Source: Roseiarcus sp963835955
GTDB taxonomy: Bacteria > Pseudomonadota > Alphaproteobacteria > Rhizobiales > Beijerinckiaceae
DNA length: 64,000 nt
Assembly (NCBI GenBank): GCA_963835955.1
Contig: CAWIHZ010000012.1
Coordinates: 1 to 64,000, forward strand
Direction of reading: 5' to 3'
The translations under genes and the position numbers were made by a program. Below are positions 54,385 to 63,072 of the stretch, in pieces (positions within the stretch are counted from its first letter, which is position 1; every line of letters begins with the position of its first letter). The notes below the pieces were generated by a model that did not search any database, was not told where the DNA came from, and saw only the letters and a program-made list of their open reading frames with translations.

Positions 54385-56186
54385 CGGGGCGGCATGTTGC
54401 GGCGGGCCAGAGCCTCGATCTGGCGCTGATCGGCAACAGCTGCGCCGCGGCGCTGATCGACAGCAACGCGCGCATTGTGTGGTGGTGCTTTCCGTACTTT
54501 GACTCCGATCCGGTGTTCTCACGCCTTCTGGCGGCAGACGAGGAGAAGGGATTTTGCGACTTCGTTCTCGAAGGGCGAGTTGAAACCGAGTCGCATTACG
54601 TGCGCAACACCGCGATCGTGGAGACGACCCTGACCGACGCGGCGGGCGCCAAGGCGCGCATCTCCGATTTCGCGCCGAGCTTCGAGCGGTTCGAACGCGA
54701 ATATCGGCCGCCGCAAATCATACGCCGCATCGAGCCGATTGCGGGCCTGCCCAGAATCTCGATCCGCGTCAGGCCGACCCACAATTACGGCAGCCAGACG
54801 ACCAATGTGGTCGTCGGCTCCAATCATATCCGTTACGTCGGCGGGCCTCAGGTGCTGCGGCTGACGACAGATGCGCCGCTCTCCTATATCGTCAGCGAGA
54901 TCGCGTTCCCGCTTACCCGTCCAATCAACCTGATCTTTGGGCAGGACGAGCCTTTCCTGAGCGCCATCGATGCGACCAGCCGGGAATTTCTCGACCGCAC
55001 GCGCGACAATTGGCACAAGTGGTCGCGCAACCTGGCCGTGCCGTTTGAATGGCAATCGGCGGTCGTGCGCTCTGCGATCACGCTCAAACTTTGCAGTTTC
55101 ACGGAGACGGGCGCAATCATCGCGGCGCATACGACGTCGATTCCGGAGGCGCCGTCGTCGACGCGAAACTGGGACTATCGCTATTGCTGGTTGCGTGACG
55201 CCTATTTCGTCGTCGACGCGCTCAACAGACTTGGCGAGACCCAGACGATGGAATCCTATATTCACTACATTACCACCATCGCGACCGACTCCGGCAGAAT
55301 GCAGCCGGTGCACGGAGTCGTGCCATTCACGTCGCTGGAGGAAACGATCGCGCCGGATCTAAAGGGCTTTCTCGGACACGGGCCGGTTCGGGTGGGCAAC
55401 CAGGCGGCCCTGCAAACCCAGAACGACGTCTACGGCAGCGTCGTGCTCGCCGCGACGCAGATGTTCTTCGACGAGCGTCTGCCCAAGATGGGAGACGAGT
55501 TGCTCTTTCGGATGCTTGAAACGCTGGGCAGGCGCGCGCTCGCGCTGGCGTTCGAACCCGATGCAGGCCTGTGGGAATACCGCAGCCGCGCGCGCGCCCA
55601 CACCTATTCAGCGGTGCTGTGCTGGGCGGCTTGCGACCGTCTTGGCCGGATCGCGCGTCGGCTCCATCTCACCGAGCGCGCCGAATACTGGGAGCCGGAG
55701 GCGCGCGCCCTGCGCGAGCGCATCCTCGCCGAGGCGTGGGACGAAAAGCAGGGCGCGCTGACCGGCGCCTTCGGCGAGCCGATCCTCGACGCCAGCATCC
55801 TGCTGGTCTCGGAGCTCGGTCTGCTTGCGCCCACCGACACGCGCTTCGTCAGGACATGCGAGGCGATCGGCCGCGAGCTGACCCGCAACGGCCGAATCAT
55901 GCGTTATGTCGCGCCAGACGATTTCGGCGCCCCGGAGACCGCCTTCCTGGCGTGCAATTTCTGGTATATGGACGCGCTTCGACAGATCGGACGTGCGCCG
56001 GAGGCGCGCGAGATGTTCGAATCTTTGCTCGCGAGCCGCAATTCTTACGGCCTGCTCTCGGAGGACATTCATCCGGAAACCGGCGAGCTCTGGGGCAATC
56101 TGCCGCAGACCTATTCCATGGCGGGGATCATCAATACGGCGACGCGATTGTCGTCGAGTTGGGAGGACGTATGGGCGCGCGCCTGA
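54381..56186 (+). CDS. GH15 family glycoside hydrolase (glucoamylase/trehalase-like)
   Basis: The 601-residue cytoplasmic enzyme has an N-terminal beta-sandwich (LDLALIGNSCAAALID, VWWCFPYFDSDPVFSRLL) and an (alpha/alpha)6 catalytic domain: RNWDYRYCWLRDAYFVVDALNRLG, VHGVVPFTSLEETI and WEYRSRARAHTYSAVLCWAACDRL with the likely general acid Glu. SEDIHPETGELWGNLPQTYS carries the second catalytic Glu. GH15 members of this type hydrolyse alpha-glucosides, including trehalose. Placement between otsB and otsA, coupled to otsB and overlapping otsA by 16 bases, favours trehalase or a related activity. Confidence 0.92.
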   Translation: MTGRHVAAGQSLDLALIGNSCAAALIDSNARIVWWCFPYFDSDPVFSRLLAADEEKGFCDFVLEGRVETESHYVRNTAIVETTLTDAAGAKARISDFAPSFERFEREYRPPQIIRRIEPIAGLPRISIRVRPTHNYGSQTTNVVVGSNHIRYVGGPQVLRLTTDAPLSYIVSEIAFPLTRPINLIFGQDEPFLSAIDATSREFLDRTRDNWHKWSRNLAVPFEWQSAVVRSAITLKLCSFTETGAIIAAHTTSIPEAPSSTRNWDYRYCWLRDAYFVVDALNRLGETQTMESYIHYITTIATDSGRMQPVHGVVPFTSLEETIAPDLKGFLGHGPVRVGNQAALQTQNDVYGSVVLAATQMFFDERLPKMGDELLFRMLETLGRRALALAFEPDAGLWEYRSRARAHTYSAVLCWAACDRLGRIARRLHLTERAEYWEPEARALRERILAEAWDEKQGALTGAFGEPILDASILLVSELGLLAPTDTRFVRTCEAIGRELTRNGRIMRYVAPDDFGAPETAFLACNFWYMDALRQIGRAPEAREMFESLLASRNSYGLLSEDIHPETGELWGNLPQTYSMAGIINTATRLSSSWEDVWARA

Positions 56187-57625
56187 TCATTGTTTCGAAT
56201 CGCGTTGCGGTTCCGGATTCGGCGGGCGCGCCGCTCGCCGGCGGGATGGCGGTGGCGGTGAAAGCCGCGCTGAAGAATCGCAATGGGATGTGGTTCGGCT
56301 GGAGCGGCAAGGTCTCAGAGGACCCGGTCAACGAGCCGCAGGCGGTCGAGGTGAACAAGGTCACCTACGTTCTCATCGACCTGTCGAAAAACGACGTCCA
56401 AGAATACTATAACGGCCTCGCCAACAGCGTGCTGTGGCCGATTCTCCACTACCGGGTCGATTTGCAGGAATATTCCCGCGTCGACGCGAGCGGCTACATG
56501 CGCGTCAACCGCATGTTCGCGGACCGCCTCAGCGCGCTGATCAAGGACGACGACGTCATTTGGGTCCACGACTATCATTTGATGCTGCTCGGAAGCGAGC
56601 TGCGCTCGCGCGGCCATCGTAACGTCATCGGATTTTTCCTCCACACGCCGTGCGCGCCGCCCGACATCCTCCAGACCCTGCCCCACCACAGGGCGATTCT
56701 CGGCGGCCTCAGTTATTACAATCTGATCGGATTTCAGACCGAAAACGACCGCGACAATTTCGCCCACTACCTGACGGGTCAGGGCGCGGTCCAGAATCGC
56801 GGTGGCGCGCTCGAGTTCGAGGGCCGGCATGTGCGTCTCGGCGCCTTCCCGGTCAGCATCGAGACCAAGGCGTATATGCGTCTCGCGCGCAACGCCGGGC
56901 GCTCGGCGATGATCGAGCTGGTGCGGGAGAGCCTCGGCGGGAGCCGCCTCGTGCTCGGAGTTGATCGGCTCGACTATTCGAAGGGCATTCCCGACCGCGT
57001 GAAGGCGTTCGAACGACTGCTCGAGAACAATCCCCAGTGGCGCGGGAAAGTGACGTTGCTGCAAATCACGCCCAAGAGCCGTTCCGACATCAAGCAATAC
57101 GGCGACATCGAAAACGAGGTGACGGGCCTGATTGGCACGATCAACGGGCGATTCGGCGACGCGGCCTGGACGCCGATCCGCTATGTCAACCGTTCCTATT
57201 CGCGCACCGTTCTGGCTGGCCTCTATCGCGCGGCCGACGTCGCGATGGTGACGCCGCTGCGCGACGGCATGAACCTCGTCGCCAAGGAGTATCTGGCGGC
57301 GCAGAATCCAGACGACCCCGGGGTGCTTGTCCTGTCGCAATTCGCGGGGGCGGCAAAGGAGCTAGACCGCGCGCTGATCGTCAATCCACACGAGACCGAC
57401 GCGGTTGCGGCCGCGCTCAAACGCGCGCTCGAGATGCCGCTGGCCGAGCGGCGCGAGCGCCATCAGCCGATGCTCGCTCATCTGATCGAATACGACATCA
57501 AGAAATGGGCGGAGGATTATCTCTCGACTCTGGTCGAGGGTCCGCCGGCGCGCAGCCTGCTGGCTGGAATTCGGGCGCTGTTCGGCGTGTCGTCGTCGGA
57601 ACAGGCGCCGCTGTCGATTCGCTGA
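56171..57625 (+). CDS. otsA: Trehalose-6-phosphate synthase
   Basis: The 484-residue GT20 enzyme starts at ATG 56171 behind GGGAGGA. It joins glucose-6-phosphate and UDP-glucose. Motifs are LIIVSNRVAVPDS, WFGWSGKV, VIWVHDYHLMLLGSELR, GFFLHTPCAPPDI, LVLGVDRLDYSKGIPDRVKAF, TPLRDGMNLVAKEYLA and LVLSQFAGAAKEL. Length is typical of proteobacterial OtsA. It closes the otsB-GH15-otsA operon, which therefore encodes synthesis, phosphate release and probable hydrolysis of trehalose. Confidence 0.96.
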   Translation: MGARLIIVSNRVAVPDSAGAPLAGGMAVAVKAALKNRNGMWFGWSGKVSEDPVNEPQAVEVNKVTYVLIDLSKNDVQEYYNGLANSVLWPILHYRVDLQEYSRVDASGYMRVNRMFADRLSALIKDDDVIWVHDYHLMLLGSELRSRGHRNVIGFFLHTPCAPPDILQTLPHHRAILGGLSYYNLIGFQTENDRDNFAHYLTGQGAVQNRGGALEFEGRHVRLGAFPVSIETKAYMRLARNAGRSAMIELVRESLGGSRLVLGVDRLDYSKGIPDRVKAFERLLENNPQWRGKVTLLQITPKSRSDIKQYGDIENEVTGLIGTINGRFGDAAWTPIRYVNRSYSRTVLAGLYRAADVAMVTPLRDGMNLVAKEYLAAQNPDDPGVLVLSQFAGAAKELDRALIVNPHETDAVAAALKRALEMPLAERRERHQPMLAHLIEYDIKKWAEDYLSTLVEGPPARSLLAGIRALFGVSSSEQAPLSIR

Positions 57626-57684
57626 GCGGTCAGCGATACGCCGACGGCCTGCGGCCGGCCGCGAGCGGCTGCGCGATACCGTCC

Positions 57685-58677
57685 TCAGTATTTCTGGATC
57701 CCTGCCCATTGCCGTTCGGAATAGCGCTCCCCCGCGGCGAACCCGACTGGCAGGACGCGTTCGATCTCGGCGAGCTGGGAGGGGGTCAGATCGAAATCCG
57801 CGGCCGCGGCGCATTCCTCGAGGTGCTCCGCGGTGCGGGAACCGGGGATGGGGACGATGTGGGGCGCTTTGGCGAGCGTCCAGGCGAGGGCGAGCGCGGC
57901 AGGATTTGCGCCCCAGGATTTGGCGAGCGCCAGATAGGGCGGCAAGCGATCGCGATTGCGCCGCCAATCGAGACCCTGGAAGCGCGGGTTCGAATGGCGA
58001 AAATCCTTTTCGTCGAAGCTCTCGACCTCTCGTAAGAGGCCGCCGAAGAATCCGCGCCCCAGCGGCGAGAATGCGACCAGGATCGCGCCCGCCTCCGCGC
58101 ACGCCTGCAGAAGCCCGAGTTCGGGATTGCGCGTCCACAGCGAATATTCGGATTGAACCGCCGCGATCGGATGCGCCTCGCGCGCGCGCCGCAACGTGTC
58201 GGGCGCGATTTCGGAGAGGCCGATCGCGCCGATCGTTCCTTTCTCGACGAAGCGCGCGAGCTCTCCGACCGTATCCTCGATCGGGACCCTTCTGTCGATG
58301 CGATGCACATAGTAAAGATCGATATGGTCGACGCCGAGCCTCCCGAGCGACCCTTCGAGGCTCTCGCGCAGGTGAGCCGCGCTGTTGTCGAACACCCGCG
58401 AGCCGTCGGGGCGGCGGCGAATGGCGAATTTGGTCGCGAGCGTCACCTTCGCCCGGCGACTTGGGTCTTGCGCCAGGAATTTCCCGATCAGGGTCTCGCT
58501 GACCCCTTCGCCATAGACATTGGCCGTATCCCAGAAATCGACGCCGAGCTCCAGCGACCGCGCCAGCGCCCGCATTGTGTCGCGCTCGCTCGTCGGCCCG
58601 TAGAAGCCCCCGAAGCTCATGCAGCCGAAGCCGATCGCCGAGACCGTTCCGTTCCGCCCAAAGCGCCGTCGCCGCAT
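57685..58677 (-). CDS. Aldo/keto reductase
   Basis: The 330-residue enzyme is read from ATG 58677 (MRRRRFGRNGTVSAIGFGC). It has the TIM-barrel signature GVDFWDTANVYGEGVSETLIGKFL with the catalytic Asp and Tyr, LATKF with the Lys, DLYYVHRIDRRVPIEDTV, FSPLGRGFFGGL, and IPGSRTAEHLEECAAA near the NADP site. It resembles the YajO/AKR11-13-type reductases. Substrate is unknown. It is convergent with otsA. Confidence 0.94.
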   Translation of the reverse strand: MRRRRFGRNGTVSAIGFGCMSFGGFYGPTSERDTMRALARSLELGVDFWDTANVYGEGVSETLIGKFLAQDPSRRAKVTLATKFAIRRRPDGSRVFDNSAAHLRESLEGSLGRLGVDHIDLYYVHRIDRRVPIEDTVGELARFVEKGTIGAIGLSEIAPDTLRRAREAHPIAAVQSEYSLWTRNPELGLLQACAEAGAILVAFSPLGRGFFGGLLREVESFDEKDFRHSNPRFQGLDWRRNRDRLPPYLALAKSWGANPAALALAWTLAKAPHIVPIPGSRTAEHLEECAAAADFDLTPSQLAEIERVLPVGFAAGERYSERQWAGIQKY

Positions 58678-58832
58678 CGCTCGCAACCTCGTTTCATCGT
58701 CAGGGAAGGCGGCGACGCTTTGATGGCTTCATGATGCGCAGGTCAAGTCCAGGACCCGGACGCCCCGCTCGCGTTCGCGGGCGCCAAAGCGGGATGCCGG
58801 TTTTTCGCAAAAATCCCGTGTTTTCAGGGACT

Positions 58833-59642
58833 CTAGAGCTTGGCTCCGGCCGCGCCGCCGATCGCCTCGGCGAGCGCGTGGGCGACGCACCGGTAGCCGA
58901 GGTCGTTCATATGCAGGCCGTCGCCCGAGAGCAGGGCAAGCGCGTTCTTGGCCCCCCGCCGCTTCATCATCGCGTAACGCGACAGCACCGGGACATGGGC
59001 ACGCGCGCCGACCTCGTCGACGATCGCGACAAATCGCTCGTAGCGAGGCCCATTGGCGGCTATGGGCGTGAATTGCGGGTCGATGAGCAGAAGCGGCACC
59101 CCCGCGGCGCGCGCGGCCGCGACGCCGCTCTCCACAGTCGCGCGAAACGCCGCCTCGTCGACGCCGACGAGCGCGTCATTGGTGCCGACCTGCCAGATCA
59201 CCAGCCGCGCCCAGCCGGACTTCAGCGCCCTTTTCAGCCGCTGGAGGGTCTTGACGGCCATTTCACCGCCGATGCCCGCATTTTTGACGTTCACGGCAAT
59301 GCCGTCCCGCTGGCCGAGCTCGTCCTTGAGACGCGCCGGATAGGCGTTCGCAGGCGAACTGGCGCCGATTCCTTGGGTCGAGGACGATCCGATCGCCAGA
59401 ATGTCGAGCGGACCGGCGCCGCCTTTGGGCAGCGCAAGCACGGCGCCGTTCGCATCGAGCACACCGGCGGCGCCGGGGCAGGCCGTTTCGGCGCCACACG
59501 CCGAAACCGCAGAGAATAGGAACAAAATCGCGCCAGCCAGGCGCGTCAGTGCGACGGGGAGCCGGCGGGGGTCAAAACAGCTCTGGCAGGTTGATTTTTG
59601 CACTCGATCCAGCGGGCAAGCGCGAACAGGGCGGCGACACAT
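58833..59642 (-). CDS. Exported SGNH/GDSL-type esterase
   Basis: The 269-residue protein has a hydrophobic N-terminal segment (ALTRLAGAILFLFSAVSAC) with a lipobox-like VSAC, so it may be a lipoprotein or a Sec-exported protein. The SGNH hydrolase blocks are ILAIGSSSTQGIGASSP (Ser), NAGIGGE (Gly), WQVGTNDALVG (Asn) and DGLHMNDLGYR (Asp, His). The ATG at 59642 overlaps the OpgC gene by 97 bases, so the true start is uncertain and may be internal. Position after an OpgC acyltransferase hints at glycan acyl-group chemistry. Confidence 0.85.
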   Translation of the reverse strand: MCRRPVRACPLDRVQKSTCQSCFDPRRLPVALTRLAGAILFLFSAVSACGAETACPGAAGVLDANGAVLALPKGGAGPLDILAIGSSSTQGIGASSPANAYPARLKDELGQRDGIAVNVKNAGIGGEMAVKTLQRLKRALKSGWARLVIWQVGTNDALVGVDEAAFRATVESGVAAARAAGVPLLLIDPQFTPIAANGPRYERFVAIVDEVGARAHVPVLSRYAMMKRRGAKNALALLSGDGLHMNDLGYRCVAHALAEAIGGAAGAKL

Positions 59643-60679
59643 GTCAGCGTGTAAGCGAGTCCGATGAAATGTTCAACCTCGACTGGGACATTTTCCCCGG
59701 CCACGGTTAGCGCCGCTTGTCCGCCGGCGCTCAGAAGCGAGCCCGCGGCGAAGATCGCCAGACTGTTCCGGCCGAGGCTCTGAACGGCGCGGCCGAGCGC
59801 GCCGCCGATCAAGCCGGTCAGCCCGGGCGCGACTGCGATGAGGTAGGCGAGCGCCATGAAATGAGCGAGCCGCGCCAGTCCCAGATCCTGCTTGCCGAGG
59901 TCGAGATGCCCGCCCATCGCCGCGCGAAGGCCCGGCGCAAGCCCGGCGGCGTCGGTCGCGACAAACGCGGCCGCTGCGACCAGCGCCGCGCTGAGCGCGA
60001 CAAGCGCGGGCGAGGGTCGCGGCGCGCCTTCCCGCCAGACGATGGCGCACAGCAGGCCGATCGTGAACACGAGCTGCCAGGCGAACGGATTGAAGAACCA
60101 GCCGCCTGGCTCCGGCCAGTTCGGCAGATGCAGGCCGAGCGCGCGCGAGGCCAGATAGAGGCCCGCTGACACCGCAAGGGCCAGCCGCGGATCGCGCAGC
60201 GCCAGCGCCAGCACGAGCGGGGCCCAGAGCATCAGGACGATATAAAGCGGCAGGATGTTGAAATAGCCGATTTGATGACTGAGCAGCGCCAGGCCCGTGA
60301 GCCCGCTTGCGGGCGACCCGAAGACCACCGAACGTCCGTGCATCGCCATCAGCTTGTCGACGCCGCTCATGCTATAGGCGACGGCGAAAATCGCCAGAGC
60401 GCCGAGCGTCATTGCGAGATGCACGCGGTAAAGCTTGAACGCGCGCTTGAGGCAAGCGAGCGCGACCGTCTCAAAGCCGTGCTTTCGCGCTCTTGGCAGA
60501 TAAATCAGGCCGACCGACAGTCCCGAAAGAAACACGAACGCCTCCGCGCTGTCGGAAAGCCCGAAGTTCCTCGGAGTCGCAAATTCGAGCAGGTTGCCCG
60601 GAATGTGATCGACGAGGATCGCGATCAGCACCGCGCCCCGCCAGAAATCGATGCTGCTGACACGGTTCGGGTTCGCCAT
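59546..60679 (-). CDS. OpgC-like membrane acyltransferase
   Basis: The 377-residue inner-membrane protein has about ten transmembrane helices and OpgC-type motifs: SSIDFWRGAVLIAILVDHIPG, FGLSDSAEAFVFLSGLSVGLIY, FKLYRVHLA and HFIGLAYTLTC. OpgC proteins transfer succinyl groups to periplasmic glucans; related proteins modify other surface polymers. The SGNH hydrolase gene overlaps its 3' end. The acyl donor and acceptor here are unknown. Confidence 0.9.
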   Translation of the reverse strand: MANPNRVSSIDFWRGAVLIAILVDHIPGNLLEFATPRNFGLSDSAEAFVFLSGLSVGLIYLPRARKHGFETVALACLKRAFKLYRVHLAMTLGALAIFAVAYSMSGVDKLMAMHGRSVVFGSPASGLTGLALLSHQIGYFNILPLYIVLMLWAPLVLALALRDPRLALAVSAGLYLASRALGLHLPNWPEPGGWFFNPFAWQLVFTIGLLCAIVWREGAPRPSPALVALSAALVAAAAFVATDAAGLAPGLRAAMGGHLDLGKQDLGLARLAHFMALAYLIAVAPGLTGLIGGALGRAVQSLGRNSLAIFAAGSLLSAGGQAALTVAGENVPVEVEHFIGLAYTLTCVAALFALARWIECKNQPARAVLTPAGSPSH

Positions 60680-60972
60680 GTTGGGGTTCGCTCCAAGAGC
60701 GGCGCCATCTCGCCTTACAAAGTCGCCAGCTACTTAGTGCCGTCGCCCCTGAACAGCCGCTGAACACTTTCGAGTTCGACACGCGTTTATCTGTTTCGCC
60801 GTCGCGAGCAAATCACATTTCCGGGAGGAGGCGCCTATCCCGCCTCGACGAGCGAGCGGGGCGATCAATTTTCCGTTGGCGATTAATTCATTCGAGGCCG
60901 TTTTGCGTTTTATTCGGGGCGGCGGCGAATTCCCTCGTCGTCGAATGCGGCGCCGGGCGTCGGGCGCCTTGC

Positions 60973-63072
60973 TCATCCCGCCTCGATCAGGCGCGCGGCC
61001 TCGTCGCGTTCGAACAGATAGAGGAGCAGTCTGAGGCCCCGGTTCTCGTCGCCGGCGAGCCGTTCGCTGCGCTCGAGCGCGGCGCGGGCCTGCTCGCGCG
61101 CGTGCGCCAGCAGGCCTCCATGGACGTCGAGCCGGGCGAAGCGGAAGCCGGGGACGCCGGCCTGGCGGGCGCCGAGCACGTCGCCCTCGCCGCGCAGTTT
61201 TAGATCCTCCTCGGCGATGCGGAAGCCGTCGTCGGTCTCGCGCAAGGTCTCGAGCCGCGCCCGCGCCGCCTCGCCGAGCGGACCCTTGTAAATGAGGAGG
61301 CAGGCCGAGCGGCCCGCGCCGCGCCCGACCCGGCCGCGCAACTGGTGGAGCTGGGCAAGTCCGAAGCGCTCGGCGTGTTCGACGATCATGATCGTCGCTT
61401 CCGGCACGTCGACCCCGACCTCGACGACCGTGGTCGCGACGATGATTTTGGTGTCGCCGCGCTGGAATCGCTCCATCGCGGCGTCGCGCTCGGGCCCCGG
61501 CATTTTCCCGTGAATCAGCCCGACGGCGTCGCCGAAAAGCGCGCGCAAGACCGCCGCGCGCTCCTCGGCCGCCGCGACGTCGAGGGTTTCGCTTTCCTCG
61601 ACCAGCGGGCAGATCCAGTAGGCGCGCGCGCCGGCGGCGACCGCCAACGAGAGGCGCGCGACGACCTCCTCGAGCCGCTCGATCGGCAGGACGCGAGTGT
61701 CGATCGGCTGGCGCCCCGGCGGCTTCTCGTGCAGCGCGGAAACGTCCATGTCGCCGAAATAGGCGAGCACCAGCGAGCGCGGGATCGGCGTCGCGGTCAT
61801 GACCATAAGATCGACCGCCTCGCCCTTGGCGGCGAGCGCGAGGCGCTGGCGCACGCCGAACCGATGCTGCTCGTCGACCACCGCAAGCCCGAGATCGGCG
61901 AAGGCGACGCTCTCCTGGATGAGGGCGTGGGTGCCGACCGCGATGTCGATTTCGCGGTTCGCGAGCGCGGCCAGCGTCTTGCGCCGTTCCGCCGCCTTGT
62001 CGCGGCCGGTCAGGAGCGCGATCTTAAGACCCGCTTTTTCGGCCAGCGGCGCCATGCGCTCATAGTGCTGGCGGGCGAGGATTTCGGTCGGCGCCATCAT
62101 CGCCGCCTGCCGACCCGCTTCGACCACGTCGGCCATCGCGATCAGCGCGACCACGGTCTTGCCCGAGCCGACATCGCCCTGCAGCAACCGGATCATGCGC
62201 TTGCCGGCGGCGAGATCGGCGCGGATCTCCCCGACCGCCTGGCGCTGGGCTGACGTCAGCGAAAACGGCAGCGCGGCCTCGAGTCGTCGGCCTATGGTCC
62301 CGGCGGCGACATGGGCGCGACCGGCGATCGCGCGCATCCGCGCCCGCATCGCCAGCAGCGCCAGCTGGTTGGCCAGCAGCTCGTCATAGGCGAGACGGGT
62401 CGCGGCCGGCCCGGCGGGATCGATGTCTTCCGGCGCGCTCGGGCGGTGCATCGCCCTCAGCGCTTCGGCGAAGCCCGGCAGCTTGAGCTTGCTTAGGGTC
62501 TCCGCGCCGACCCATTCCGGCAGAAGCGGCAGCCGTTTCATCGCGCCCTCGGCCGCGCGCGCGACCGTGCGCAAATAAAGCCCTTCGGTCAGTCCGTAGA
62601 CCGGCTCGACCGCGGGCAGGCGGGCGAACTCCTCGGCGTTGAGCACCCGGTCGGGATGGACGATCTGGCGATAGCCGTCCCAGATCTCGAGCTTGCCGGA
62701 GATCCAGCGCGTCGCCCCGACCGGCAGCCGCGAGCGCACCCATTCGTGGTTGGCGAGAAAGAATGCGAGCTCCACGTCGCCGGTGTCGTCCTCGACCAGC
62801 ACCTTGAACGGCGCGCGGGAGCGCGCGTTCGGCGGCTCGCGATGCTCGGTCACCCGCGCCTCGATGGTCACGATCGCGCCCGGGACCGCGTCAGCAATCT
62901 TGGGCCGCGCCCGCCGGTCGAGGGTCGCGTAAGGCAGGTGGAACAGCACGTCGACGACCCGCGCGCCCTCAGGCTTATCGAGCAGGCGGTCGATCAGCTT
63001 CGCGTTCTTCGGCCCGATCCCCGGCAGGGCGCCGGCTGGGGCGAACAGCGGATCAAGGAGGGAGGGGCGCAT
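60973..63072 (-). CDS. recG: ATP-dependent DNA helicase RecG
   Basis: The 699-residue helicase processes stalled forks and Holliday junctions. An N-terminal wedge domain (VEDDTGDVELAFFLANHEWVRSRLPVG in blocks such as VLVEDDTGDVELAFF) precedes motif I LLQGDVGSGKTVVA, motif II as DEQHRF in LAVVDEQHRFGVRQRL, MTATPIPRSLVLAYFGDMD, and motif VI QLHQLRGRVGRG. EDLKLRGEGDVLGARQAG is the conserved C-terminal block. The ATG at 63072 is the only good start. Confidence 0.97.
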   Translation of the reverse strand: MRPSLLDPLFAPAGALPGIGPKNAKLIDRLLDKPEGARVVDVLFHLPYATLDRRARPKIADAVPGAIVTIEARVTEHREPPNARSRAPFKVLVEDDTGDVELAFFLANHEWVRSRLPVGATRWISGKLEIWDGYRQIVHPDRVLNAEEFARLPAVEPVYGLTEGLYLRTVARAAEGAMKRLPLLPEWVGAETLSKLKLPGFAEALRAMHRPSAPEDIDPAGPAATRLAYDELLANQLALLAMRARMRAIAGRAHVAAGTIGRRLEAALPFSLTSAQRQAVGEIRADLAAGKRMIRLLQGDVGSGKTVVALIAMADVVEAGRQAAMMAPTEILARQHYERMAPLAEKAGLKIALLTGRDKAAERRKTLAALANREIDIAVGTHALIQESVAFADLGLAVVDEQHRFGVRQRLALAAKGEAVDLMVMTATPIPRSLVLAYFGDMDVSALHEKPPGRQPIDTRVLPIERLEEVVARLSLAVAAGARAYWICPLVEESETLDVAAAEERAAVLRALFGDAVGLIHGKMPGPERDAAMERFQRGDTKIIVATTVVEVGVDVPEATIMIVEHAERFGLAQLHQLRGRVGRGAGRSACLLIYKGPLGEAARARLETLRETDDGFRIAEEDLKLRGEGDVLGARQAGVPGFRFARLDVHGGLLAHAREQARAALERSERLAGDENRGLRLLLYLFERDEAARLIEAG

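Noticed and set aside
60734..60976. 80-codon minus-strand frame overlapping the recG stop
   Set aside because: Arg/Lys-rich composition with no similarity to the genes usually found after recG; the ATGA overlap is probably chance.
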